From: Solirubrobacterales bacterium
GTDB taxonomy: Bacteria; Actinomycetota; Thermoleophilia; Solirubrobacterales; Solirubrobacteraceae
DNA length: 45,786 nt
Direction of reading: 5' to 3'
Assembly (NCBI GenBank): GCA_003165655.1
Contig: PMOY01000232.1
Location: 1-45,786 of the forward strand
In this document: in pieces, positions 17,830 through 26,963 of the stretch
Layout: the number at the start of each line of letters is the position of its first letter
How positions within the stretch are numbered: the first letter of the stretch is position 1
Program-made: the position numbers and the translations under genes
Notes under the pieces: generated by a model
The model's database searches: none
Seen by the model: only the letters and a program-made list of their open reading frames with translations
What the model was told of the DNA's origin: nothing

Positions 17830-18830
17830 ATGACGAGCACGCTGATGATCGAAGCCCACGGCCTGACGAAGCGATTCGGCTCGACCGTCGCGCTCGACGG
17901 TCTCGACCTCGAGGTCCCGGGCGGAGCCATCCTCGGAGTGCTTGGACCGAACGGTGCCGGCAAAACCACGGCGGTTCGCATCCTCACCACGCTTTCGCTG
18001 CCCGATAGCGGTTCGGCGCGTGTCGCTGGCTACGACGTGGTGCGCGAGGCGGCCGCGGTGCGGGGGAACATCGGCGTCACGGCTCAGGATGCCACCCTCG
18101 ATGGGGTTCTCACCGGTCGTCAGAACCTGGTGATGATCGGACGCCTCAGCGGATTGCGCCGCGCCGACGCACGGGCGCGAGCGATCGACCTGCTCGAGCG
18201 GTTCGACCTCGCCGATGCCGCGGACCGGGTGCTGAAGGGGTACTCGGGCGGGATGCGCCGCCGCCTCGACCTCGCCGCCGGCCTCGTGACGCGACCATCG
18301 GTGCTCTTCCTCGACGAGCCGACGACCGGTCTCGATCCCACGAGCAGAGTGCGCATGTGGGGCGTGATCCGGGAGCTCGTCGCCGACGGCGTGACGCTGC
18401 TGCTCACGACCCAGACTCTCGACGAGCCGACGAGCTCGCCGACCGGATCGTGGTCATCGATCACGGCCGGGTGATCGCCGGCGGCACGGCCGCCGAGCTC
18501 AAGGCGCAGATCGGTGGCGCACGCCTCGAGGTCACGCTCAGCGAGGCGGACACTGCTGCCTCCGTCGCGCTCGCGCCCTTCGCCGCCGGTCCTGTACGCG
18601 TGAGCCACGATGGGCGCCGATTGCGAGCGCCGGTCCATCGAGCTCGCGGTTTGGCGACGGCGGTGGTGCGGGCCCTCGACTCGGCCGGTGTCACCGTCGA
18701 CGACGTCGACGTGCATCAACCCTCACTCGACGACGTGTTCTTCGCGCTGACCGGCCATCCGACGGATGGGCTCGGGGCAGCCGCCGAGCCTGGGGGATCT
18801 GAAGCGGCGCTGGAGGTTGCGCACCGATGA
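17830..18830 (+). pseudogene. DrrA-type ABC exporter ATPase, interrupted by an apparent single-base deletion near 18427
   Basis: Walker A GPNGAGKT, signature YSGGMRRRLDLAAGL and Walker B in ORF 17830-18474; homology continues as DELADRIVVIDHGRVIAGGTAAELKAQIG in another frame to 18830. Confidence 0.85.
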
Positions 18831-19681
18831 CTGCCACCACGCTAGTTCCCAGCGCGCCGGTCGCGAGCTCGCAGATCTCCCGTGGCCTCGTGCGAGCGCT
18901 GTGCGACGTCGCCGTGCTCACTGGACGCAACCTCGTCCACATCGCCCGCGAGCCGCTCCGGCTCTCGGATGTGACGATCCAGCCGGTCCTCTTCACGCTG
19001 TTATTCGTCTACGTGTTCGGCTCCGGCGTCGTGCTGCCGCACGGCGGCAGCTACACGGACTACGCGATCGCCGGTCTGCTCGCGATCAACCTCACGACCT
19101 CCGCGATCGGGACCGCGGTCGGACTCAGCGACGATCTGGGCAGCGGCGTCATCGACCGCTTCAGGACCCTCCCGATGTGGCGACCCGCGGTGCTCGTCGG
19201 GCGATCGCTCTCTGACCTTTTGACTGCCGCCATCTGCGCTGCCTTTGTCGCCGCCACCGGCCTCGTCATCGGCTGGCGACCGGAGGCCGGCGTGGCCTCG
19301 GCAATGGGTGGGTTCGGCCTTTTCCTGCTCTTCAGCTACGCCTTGTCCTGGGGCTGCGCCTGCCTGGGCATGATCAGCGAAAGCGCCGAGTCGGCCCAGG
19401 GGCTCGGCCTCGTCATCCTCTTCCCCCTCGCGATCGTCTCCGACGCACTGGTCCCCACCCAGCACATGCCGACGGTACTGCGGGTGATCGCCGACTGGAA
19501 TCCCGTGAGCGCCGTCACCGCCGCCTGCCGGGGGCTCTTCGCGAACCCAAATCCCTCCGCCACGATTCACGCCTGGCCGATGCAACACGCGGTGCTCGCG
19601 TCGCTGCTGTGGTCCGTCGCGCTGTTGGCGATCTTCGCTCCCTTGGCCACGCATCTGTATCGGCGTCGCACCACCGACTGA
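18827..19681 (+). CDS. DrrB-type ABC-2 transporter permease
   Basis: VLTGRNLVHIAREPLRLSDVTIQPVLFTLLFVYVFG...GVIDRFRTLPMWRPAVLVGRSLSDL; ATGA overlap with the ATPase. Confidence 0.92.
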   Translation: MTATTLVPSAPVASSQISRGLVRALCDVAVLTGRNLVHIAREPLRLSDVTIQPVLFTLLFVYVFGSGVVLPHGGSYTDYAIAGLLAINLTTSAIGTAVGLSDDLGSGVIDRFRTLPMWRPAVLVGRSLSDLLTAAICAAFVAATGLVIGWRPEAGVASAMGGFGLFLLFSYALSWGCACLGMISESAESAQGLGLVILFPLAIVSDALVPTQHMPTVLRVIADWNPVSAVTAACRGLFANPNPSATIHAWPMQHAVLASLLWSVALLAIFAPLATHLYRRRTTD

Positions 19682-19710
19682 CGGCCGATGTCCTCGTCGC
19701 ACCGGGGATC

Positions 19711-20907
19711 TCAGTCGGGCAGCAGGGGCATCGACAGGCCTGGGTCGCGGCCGAGCAGAACGGCCCGAGTCACGGCGCCCGACCCAAACCGCTCACGAAT
19801 GTCGTCGATGGCGGCGTCGAGGGCGCTGCTGCCGCGTCGATCGAACGGCAGCACGAGTTGCACCGCGCCGTCGTTGCTGAGGTTGCCGATCGCGACGCCC
19901 ACGAGCGTGAGGCCCCGACGCTCGATCGTGGGCGCGGCAGCACACACCAGTGCCCTGACCGTGGCGAGGATCGTTCCCGTATGTGCGGTGGCGTGAGCAA
20001 GGGTATGTGAACGCGATGCTCGCGAGAAGTCATCGAAGCGCAAGCGCAGGACGACGGTGCGCCCGACGCGCCCGGACGCGCGCATCCGACGAGTGACGCG
20101 GTCGACGAGGCCGACAACCACGGTATCGATCTCGTCGGGCGATGTTCGTGACCGGCCGAGGGCGTGCTGTGACCCGATCGAGCGACGGCGGCGGCGCCCT
20201 TGCACCGGACGAGGGTCCCGGTTGTGGGACAGCGCGTGCAGGTGGCGCCCCGACGCCCGACCGATGATCGAGACCAACTCCTGCTCGCTGAGGCCGGCGA
20301 TCTCGCCGACGGTCGTGATCCCCCGGCGGCGCAGCTTGAGGGACGTCACTCGCCCCACGCCCCAGAGCCTTTCGACGGGCAGGGGGTGCAGGAAGGCCAG
20401 CTCCCCGTCGGCCGGCACAAGCAGCAGGCCGTCGGGCTTGGCCACGCCGCTCGCAACCTTCGCGAGGAACTTGGTCCGTGCTACTCCAACGGTGATCGGC
20501 AGGCCGACGCGCTGGGCGACACGGTGTCGCAGCCTCGCCGCGATCTCGATCGGCCTGCCCGAAATCCTCCCCAGCCCACGCACGTCGAGGAACGCCTCGT
20601 CGATCGATAGGCCCTCGACCAGCGGCGCCGTCTCCTCGAACACTTCGAACACCGCCTTGCTCGCCTCGGCATAGGCCGACATGCGGGGCGCAACGACGGC
20701 TGCCCGGGGACATAATCGACGCGCCTGGTTCCCGCCCATCGCTGTCCGCACGCCTTGGGCCTTGGCCTCGTAGCTGGCCGCCAGCACGACGCCCGCGCCG
20801 ACGATCACCGGTCGCCCGCGCAAGCGAGGATCGTCTCGCTGCTCGACCGATGCGTAGAACGCGTCGAGATCGGCATGCAAGATCGTGGCCTCAGCCGACA
20901 CGAACAT
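19711..20907 (-). CDS. dinB: DNA polymerase IV (Y-family)
   Basis: ILHADLDAFYASVEQRDDPRLRGRPVIVG...EGLSIDEAFLDV...VARTKFLAKVASGVAKPDGLL. Confidence 0.96.
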   Translation of the reverse strand: MFVSAEATILHADLDAFYASVEQRDDPRLRGRPVIVGAGVVLAASYEAKAQGVRTAMGGNQARRLCPRAAVVAPRMSAYAEASKAVFEVFEETAPLVEGLSIDEAFLDVRGLGRISGRPIEIAARLRHRVAQRVGLPITVGVARTKFLAKVASGVAKPDGLLLVPADGELAFLHPLPVERLWGVGRVTSLKLRRRGITTVGEIAGLSEQELVSIIGRASGRHLHALSHNRDPRPVQGRRRRRSIGSQHALGRSRTSPDEIDTVVVGLVDRVTRRMRASGRVGRTVVLRLRFDDFSRASRSHTLAHATAHTGTILATVRALVCAAAPTIERRGLTLVGVAIGNLSNDGAVQLVLPFDRRGSSALDAAIDDIRERFGSGAVTRAVLLGRDPGLSMPLLPD

Positions 20908-20939
20908 ATGTTCCCAACCCGGGAGGACGGACGTCGAGG

Positions 20940-22013
20940 CTATTCCACGTCGAGCAGCCGCGCTCCCCTCGACGGAGCTACGCGGCGCGCATCGTCGGGC
21001 AATGATGTCTCGGGAGTCAGCAGTGCCAGCACGTGGCCGCCGAACCCGCCTCCCATGATCCGCACGCCCGCTGCGCCGCCGGCGAGCAGCCGCCCGACCG
21101 TCCGCTCGACGGCGTCCGTCGAGGAGTCATAGAGGTCGCGCAAGCTCGCGTGCGAAGCGTTGAGCATTCGCCCGACCTCGGCGAAGTCGCCACGCTGCAG
21201 CGCTTCGACCGTCGCCTCGACGCGCGCGTTCTCCTCGATCACATGCTGTACGCGGCGGTCGAGCGGATCGGGGAGCCGGACGAGGTCTTCCGAGCGCGCG
21301 TCGCGCAGGCTGTCAAGCCCCAGCATGCGCCGCGCGAGCTCGCACTCCGCACGGCGATCGTTGTAGCCGGACTCGGCGAGCGAGTGCTCCTCGCCTGAGG
21401 GAACGGTCACCAGTTTCCACTGGTGCATGCGCAGGGGCACCGGCCGAATCTCGAGCGTGCGGAAGTCGATACGCAGCGCGCGGTCGTGCTCTCCGAATAG
21501 AGAGGCAAGCTGGTCGAGGAGACCGGTATGCGCCCCGACCCAGTCGTTCTCAACGCGCGAGCACAGACGCGCGAGGACCACGCGGTCCTCCGGCTCGGGG
21601 AGGCCCGCGATGGCGAGCAGGGCAAGACAGAGCGCGACTTCGATCGCCGCCGAGGAGGAGAGTCCGCCGCCCTCGGGTACATCGCCCGCGATCTCGAGCT
21701 CGGCGCCGCGCAGATCGAATCCGGCCGCCGAGAGCTCGCCCAGCGTCCCGCGCACGAAGTCGGCCCAGCCGCCCGTGCGCTGCCGGGACCCTCCCGAGAG
21801 CGGAAAGCTCTCCTCCTCGCCGCGGTCGATCGCCCGCGCGATGACATCGTCTCCGTCGCTGGGCGCGGCGGCGACGCGCACCCCCTCCTCGATGGCAAAC
21901 GGGAGGCTCAGCCCGTCGTTGTAGTCGGTGTGCTCTCCGATCAGGTTCGCCCGCCCCGGTGCGAAGGCGATCACCCGCGAGATGCGGGACCGGCGAGGCG
22001 CTGCAGCAGTCAT
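20940..22013 (-). CDS. galK: Galactokinase
   Basis: FAPGRANLIGEHTDYNDGLSLPFAI; PEGGGLSSSAAIEVAL; GGGFGGHVLAL. Confidence 0.93.
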   Translation of the reverse strand: MTAAAPRRSRISRVIAFAPGRANLIGEHTDYNDGLSLPFAIEEGVRVAAAPSDGDDVIARAIDRGEEESFPLSGGSRQRTGGWADFVRGTLGELSAAGFDLRGAELEIAGDVPEGGGLSSSAAIEVALCLALLAIAGLPEPEDRVVLARLCSRVENDWVGAHTGLLDQLASLFGEHDRALRIDFRTLEIRPVPLRMHQWKLVTVPSGEEHSLAESGYNDRRAECELARRMLGLDSLRDARSEDLVRLPDPLDRRVQHVIEENARVEATVEALQRGDFAEVGRMLNASHASLRDLYDSSTDAVERTVGRLLAGGAAGVRIMGGGFGGHVLALLTPETSLPDDARRVAPSRGARLLDVE

Positions 22014-22110
22014 GCGCCGACTCTAAAGGCTCGTATATCCGGCCGACTCGACGTCCGTCCGGTGGGCTCCGTGGGGTGTGTGGCGCTGCGGCGGCGTCGT
22101 GCTGGGCGGG

Positions 22111-22473
22111 TTAGGTCCGTGGCGCCGCGCGCACGGCCCGCGCCTGGTCGGCGTCCATCCACATCTCCCAGCGGCCGGATGGCGACCGGCGATCGTCCTG
22201 GAAGCGATAGGGGCGCCGGCCGCCGAACTCGGTGTGGCGCACGCGCGAGACGCCGCCGAGCATGCTGGCGATCCGGCGCCGTGGCCACCCCAACGCGTCC
22301 TCGATCTCCGGGAAGGTGCGCGGATACTCGGGCGTCGCGGCCAGCGCGTCCAGCAGTTCGCGCATGAGGTCGCTGCAGCGATCGTGGAAGCGCGCGATCT
22401 CGCCGGGATCAGCCATCGCGTTCTCAGGCGCGTGCTGGGCGAGGGCAGGCGGGCTCTCGGTGGGCGACATTCT
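22111..22473 (-). CDS. Hypothetical protein, possibly winged-helix-like
   Basis: MRELLDALAATPEYPRTFPEIEDALGWPRRRIASMLGGVSRVRHTEFGGRRPYRFQ resembles an HTH followed by a wing; start approximate. Confidence 0.5.
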   Translation of the reverse strand, partial: RMSPTESPPALAQHAPENAMADPGEIARFHDRCSDLMRELLDALAATPEYPRTFPEIEDALGWPRRRIASMLGGVSRVRHTEFGGRRPYRFQDDRRSPSGRWEMWMDADQARAVRAAPRT

Positions 22474-22498
22474 GTCTATTGCTCCGGAACCCGCCCTA

Positions 22499-23224
22499 AA
22501 GCGTGCGCACCGGGGCCGTGGTCGCGATCGAGGCACTCGTGCGTTGGGAGCATCACGATCTCGGCCTGCTCATGCCAGCCTCGTTCATCGACGTGGCCGA
22601 GCACACGAACCTGATCAAACCGCTCACCAGCGGGTCCTCGACCGCTCGCTCGCACGGGCAGCACAGTGGCGGAGGACGGGCTTCGATATCGCCGTAGCGG
22701 TGAACATATCCGCCAAGGTGCTCGTCGACGGCGGCTTCGCCGAACGGGTCTTGGACGCCCTCGAGCACGCGGGCGTTCCACCGAGCCGGCTCAAGCTCGA
22801 GGTCACCCAGGGCACGCTGATGGCCGATCCCGTCGCGGCTCGCTCGGTGCTCCAGGAGCTCGATCATGCCGGCGTAGAGAGCTCGATCGATCATTTCGGC
22901 ACCGGTTACTCGTCCCTCGGTTACCTCGCCGATCTCCCGGTTTCCGAGCTTAAGATCGACCCGTTGTTTGTGAGTCGCATGGCCGAGGGCTGCAGCGAAG
23001 CGATCGTCGTCAGCTCGACGATCGATCTCGCCCATCGCCTGGGTCTGCGCGCAGTCGCCGGAGGGGTGCACGACCCCTCGCTGCTCTCCGATCTCCGCGC
23101 GCTTGGCTGCGACGGCGCCCAGGGCTACGCGATCTGCCTTCCCCTCTGCGGTCCCGACGCGACGCGCTGGCTCGAATTTCGCGCTCGCGAGGGAGCGGAG
23201 CCAGCCCTCAGGAGCGTCGCTTGA
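22499..23224 (+). pseudogene. EAL-domain remnant, N-truncated and frameshifted
   Basis: RTGAVVAIEALVRWEHHDLGLLMPASFIDVAEHTNLIKPLT in one frame, then RVLDRSLARAAQWRRTGFDIAVAVNIS...HFGTGYSSLGYLADLPVSELKID in another. Confidence 0.8.
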
Positions 23225-23269
23225 TCCTGATCGGTGATCGAAGCCCGCGTCCTGACCCCAGAGTGCGGG

Positions 23270-23800
23270 TCAGGCTTCGGCCGAGCGAAGGTTATCGGCG
23301 TCCAGCCATCGGCTGAGAGCGTGGCGACCGACCAGCGTGACCTCGCCGTCGGCCGCGATCCAGTCGCGGGCGCGCAGCTCGCCGACCAGCCCTAGCGCGT
23401 CGCTCGGTCCGGGTCCGTCACCTTGAGCCGCGAGCGCGTGACTCCCCGGCTCGACCATCCAGCGGCCCGAATCCAAGGCAGCGAGCGCTTGGCCCTGCTC
23501 CGCCGTCGGCAGATCGAGCGGATGCGGTCCCGCGCGCCGCAGCGGCTCCGCGTGGGACGTCTCGCCCGCCGGCCCGGCTCCCCACACCGCCACATCGTCG
23601 CTGAAGTCCCCCGCATGGGCGCGCAGCCATCCCATGGCGCTGTCGACCAGGTCGGTTGCGCGGCTGGGGTCAACGCCGATCGCCTCAGCGATCTCCTCCA
23701 GATCGACCTGGGCGACCCGCTCGATCGAACGGCTGATCTCGCGCGCGATCGAGCGAATCCGTTCCTCGAAGCTCTCGTGGCCACCATCGTCTGCGGACAT
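23270..23800 (-). CDS. Hypothetical protein downstream of encapsulin
   Basis: MSADDGGHESFEERIRSIAREISRSIERVAQVDLEEIAEAIGVDPSRATDLVDSAMGWL; same strand, ~70 bp after the encapsulin stop. Confidence 0.6.
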   Translation of the reverse strand: MSADDGGHESFEERIRSIAREISRSIERVAQVDLEEIAEAIGVDPSRATDLVDSAMGWLRAHAGDFSDDVAVWGAGPAGETSHAEPLRRAGPHPLDLPTAEQGQALAALDSGRWMVEPGSHALAAQGDGPGPSDALGLVGELRARDWIAADGEVTLVGRHALSRWLDADNLRSAEA

Positions 23801-23873
23801 CGACCAATGATGACATGTGCGCCGGTCCGAGGAAGAACGGCGCCAGGTCGTGGCCCGGCGGCCTTCTTGGTCC

Positions 23874-24674
23874 TTACGGGTCGAGCACAACGGCCGCCTC
23901 CGGCGTCGCGACAGCGAAGCTGAAGCTCTGCTCGAGGTACAGCCGCACCACGTCGCCGTCGTGGCTGTCATAGCCGAGCGCCAGGTCCTGGCCGGATTCG
24001 AACAGGAAGTCGCCGCCGCGGAGGCTCAGCACGACCGCGCCCTTGACTCCCGGGGCCCACACGATCGGCCCTTCGAGGATCTTGCGCAGGTGCTCGAGCA
24101 GGGGATATCCGCCGTGCTCGGCGGTCTCGACCACGCGCTGGTACTGCTCGCCTCCGAGCGCGAGCGCGTACGGACCGCTGATGCCGCTGTGGAGGAGGCG
24201 CTCGATGGCCCCCGCCACTGGTTGCGGATAGGCGTCGGTGAGGTCGCCGAGACGTATCCGCTCGTAGGGCGAAGCCTCCGAGATTCCCGTGATCGCGCCC
24301 TTCCATCCGTGAAACACGGTGACGTTCTCCGCCACCGCGATCTGGTGAGCGGCCTTATCGAGCGACGCGAGGTCGGGGTCGACGGCCCCGCGGTCGGCGT
24401 CCCTGAGCTCTGCCCGCGACACCTCGAAGTCGGCTCGCACCTCGACGAGCGGCAATACCCGTCGCTGGGCGGCGCTCACCCCGTCGCAGGGCGCGGACGC
24501 CAGGGCGACCGTCCGCCCGAGATTGCTCGCCGAGTGCTCCCAGCCGTGCGGGCCGGAGAAATCGACCAGCTTGCGTGCAGCGAGCGCTGGGGTCAGGCGC
24601 TCGCTCGCTTCATCGTCCAGCAGCTTCCAGCCCGATTCGCTGATCGGCGCGAGTGCGCGAAGGAGGTGGTTCAT
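23874..24674 (-). CDS. Family 1 encapsulin nanocompartment shell protein
   Basis: Whole-length resemblance to Thermotoga-type encapsulin: LLRALAPISESGWKLLDDEA...RKLVDFSGPHGWEHSASNLG...LPLVEVRADFEVSRAELRD...GISGPYALALGGEQYQRV...GYPLLEHLRKILEGPIVWAPGVKGAVVLSLRGGDFLFESGQDLALGYDSHDGDVVRLYLEQSFSFAVATPEAAVVL. Confidence 0.95.
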   Translation of the reverse strand: MNHLLRALAPISESGWKLLDDEASERLTPALAARKLVDFSGPHGWEHSASNLGRTVALASAPCDGVSAAQRRVLPLVEVRADFEVSRAELRDADRGAVDPDLASLDKAAHQIAVAENVTVFHGWKGAITGISEASPYERIRLGDLTDAYPQPVAGAIERLLHSGISGPYALALGGEQYQRVVETAEHGGYPLLEHLRKILEGPIVWAPGVKGAVVLSLRGGDFLFESGQDLALGYDSHDGDVVRLYLEQSFSFAVATPEAAVVLDP

Positions 24675-25072
24675 CGCGTCGCTCCCCTCAGGCTGCCGAT
24701 GCCGAGCGAGCCCGAGCCGCCGGTCCGGGCGGCGCCGTCGCCCCCAGAGTCGTCACCTTCGAACGCCTCCGCCTCGGCCGCTTCTCCATGCTCGACGATG
24801 TCGCCGGCCTGGAAGAGGACCCCCTGGGCGATCTCGCGCCACGCCGGGGTGCGACGCAAGAGGAATTCGAGATCCATGCTGAAGTGCTTGAACTCCTCCC
24901 CCTGGGCATCGCGCATGACGGCGAGGGCCTCGGCGTCGGTCTCGACTGCGAGACGCTGCTCGTACCATCCGATCGCCTCGGCCTCCTCGGTGAGCGAGGC
25001 GCACAGGCGCGCGAACGTGCGGGTGGCGGGCGGCAACTCGCCAGGTGGCTCGTGGTATTGGTCGAAACCCAT
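24671..25072 (-). CDS. Encapsulated ferritin-like protein (EncFtn) with C-terminal encapsulin-targeting peptide
   Basis: LTEEAEAIGWYEQRLAVETDAEALAVMRDAQGEEFKHFSMDLEFLLRRTPAWREIAQGVLFQAGDI matches the EncFtn pattern (E..WY.QR ... EE..H); C-terminal GSLGIGSLRGATR; overlaps the encapsulin start. Confidence 0.93.
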   Translation of the reverse strand: MGFDQYHEPPGELPPATRTFARLCASLTEEAEAIGWYEQRLAVETDAEALAVMRDAQGEEFKHFSMDLEFLLRRTPAWREIAQGVLFQAGDIVEHGEAAEAEAFEGDDSGGDGAARTGGSGSLGIGSLRGATR

Positions 25073-25079
25073 CGCATCT

Positions 25080-25113
25080 CCTCGTTTTGACGCGGCCCTC
25101 GTTTTGACGCGGC
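25080..25113. repeat. Perfect 17-bp tandem duplication in the encapsulin operon leader
   Basis: cctcgttttgacgcggc x2 (25080-25096, 25097-25113); the copy nearest the gene contributes part of the GAGGAG RBS on the minus strand. Confidence 0.85.
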
Positions 25114-25285
25114 GCGCGTACGTTACCCGTTGTCATATGAGCCCACACGGCCTCGGCGCAGGACATGGCGGCGCTCGACGCGCTCGACAGAACAGGCGGT
25201 AGCCGCCAGGACCGCGAGCGCAAGTGGCGGTGAGCGGCGGAACGCGTCCGCCGGCCGAACCTGCGCCCCTGCGAGAATCAGACGC

Positions 25286-26350
25286 ATGGACGTACGCCTC
25301 AGCGTGCTCGATCAATCGCCGATTCCCGAGGGCTCCCGTGGCGCCGACGCGCTCCGCAACACGATCGACCTGGCGAAGCTCGCCGACGACCTCGGTTATC
25401 ACCGCTATTGGATCGCCGAGCATCACGGCACGCCGGGGCTCGCGAGCGCCTCGCCGGAGGCGCTGATCGGACCCGTCGCCGCCGCCACGGCGACGCTTCG
25501 GGTCGGAAGTGGCGGCGTGATGCTGCCGCACTACAGCCCGCTCAAGGTGGCGGAGACCTTCAGCGCGCTGAGCGGGCTCTTCCCGGGGCGCATCGACCTC
25601 GGGTTCGGGCGCGCCCCCGGCACCGATCCGATGACGATGTTTGCGCTCCAGCGCGACCGCCGCGGACCTTCTCCCGACGACTTCCCCCAACAGCTGACCG
25701 AGGTGCTCGGTTATCTGAACGACGATCTGCCGACTGAGCATCCGTTCGCGCGACTCGCGGCCACGCTTCCCGGCCTCCCCGAGCGCCCCGAGCCGTGGCT
25801 GCTGGGTTCCTCTCCGCAGAGCGGTATCTGGGCGGCCGAGCTCGGGCTGCGCTATGCCTTCGCCGACTTCATCAACGCCGGCGGTGCGGAGATCGCCGCC
25901 CAATATCGCGCGGAGTTCCACGACAGCGAGGAGCTGCCGTCCCCGGTATTGGCGGTCGCGGCTTGGGCGATCTGCGCGGATACCGAGGAGGAGGCGCAGC
26001 GTCTGGCCTCGAGCACCCAGATGACGCTGCGACTCCTTAACCAGGGCCGCCTGATCCCAGTGCCGCCGGTCGAGAAGGCTCTGCGCTTCCTCGCCTCCCA
26101 GCCTTCGCTCGCCGGGTCCCGCGAGCGGCGCCGGCGGGCGATCATCGGCGACCCCGAGCAGGTACGCGCGGGTCTCGAGTCAGTCGCACTGCAGTACGGA
26201 GCCGACGAGCTCATGGTGGTGACGATCACCCACGATCACGACGCCCGGCGACGCTCCTACGAGCTGATCGCCGAGGCGTTCGGCCTCATGCCCGTGGCGG
26301 GCGAGGCAACAGCCGGGATGGGTGCCGAGGACCGTTCTCGGCGTGGCTAG
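25286..26350 (+). CDS. LLM-class flavin-dependent oxidoreductase (luciferase-like)
   Basis: LSVLDQSPIPEG...LGYHRYWIAEHHGTPGLASASPEALIG...RVGSGGVMLPHYSPLKVAETFSALSGLFPGRIDLGFGRAPGTD. Confidence 0.94.
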   Translation: MDVRLSVLDQSPIPEGSRGADALRNTIDLAKLADDLGYHRYWIAEHHGTPGLASASPEALIGPVAAATATLRVGSGGVMLPHYSPLKVAETFSALSGLFPGRIDLGFGRAPGTDPMTMFALQRDRRGPSPDDFPQQLTEVLGYLNDDLPTEHPFARLAATLPGLPERPEPWLLGSSPQSGIWAAELGLRYAFADFINAGGAEIAAQYRAEFHDSEELPSPVLAVAAWAICADTEEEAQRLASSTQMTLRLLNQGRLIPVPPVEKALRFLASQPSLAGSRERRRRAIIGDPEQVRAGLESVALQYGADELMVVTITHDHDARRRSYELIAEAFGLMPVAGEATAGMGAEDRSRRG

Positions 26351-26368
26351 CGAAGTGATCGCCCGCCG

Positions 26369-26920
26369 CTACACGCCGGCTCGAGCCTTGGACCACTCGG
26401 CCTTGTGGGCGCGCTTGGCTGCTTGGTAGTCCGCGAGCGCCTGCGGCGAGTCGACGTCACCGAGCGTGGGATGCCACGGGACGAGCTCGCGGGCGGCATC
26501 GACACCGAAGCGCTTGGCGAGCACGGCCCCCAGGGCCTTGACCTTCATTTCACCGAAGCCGGGGAGCGCGAGCAGGTTGGCGCGCAGCGCATCCGTGTCG
26601 GCCGCGTCGGTCCAGACGCGCGCGGCATCGCCGTCGTAACGGTTGCCTACATACACCGCGAGGTCGTGCACGCGTCTGGCCATCGAGCCGGGAAAGCGGT
26701 GGATCGCCGGCTTGTCGCGGAATACGGCCTCCAGGTCCGCCGACGCCAGCGTGGCCGCGTCGATCCCACCGAGGCGCTCCTTGAGCTCGAGCGGTCCGGC
26801 GAACGCCTTCTGCACGGTGACCTGCTGATCGAGCACGAAGCCCACGAGCAATGCCATCGGGTCCGCGGCGATCAAGGCGTTAGCCGCGTCGGATTCGGTG
26901 AAGTACAGCCGGTCGGGCAT
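26369..26920 (-). CDS. HhH-GPD-type base excision DNA repair protein
   Basis: LLVGFVLDQQVTVQKAFAGPLELKERLGG...LLALPGFGEMKVKALGAVLAKRFGV. Confidence 0.88.
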   Translation of the reverse strand: MPDRLYFTESDAANALIAADPMALLVGFVLDQQVTVQKAFAGPLELKERLGGIDAATLASADLEAVFRDKPAIHRFPGSMARRVHDLAVYVGNRYDGDAARVWTDAADTDALRANLLALPGFGEMKVKALGAVLAKRFGVDAARELVPWHPTLGDVDSPQALADYQAAKRAHKAEWSKARAGV

Positions 26921-26963
26921 GGCCCGATCCTACCGGTCACCCGCGGGCCGGCCGACGATCCCC

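Noticed and set aside
23225-23270. Possible hairpin (gaagcccgc...gcgggtcaggcttc) between convergent genes
   Set aside because: Stem is imperfect with competing pairings and no U-tract; not strong enough to call a terminator
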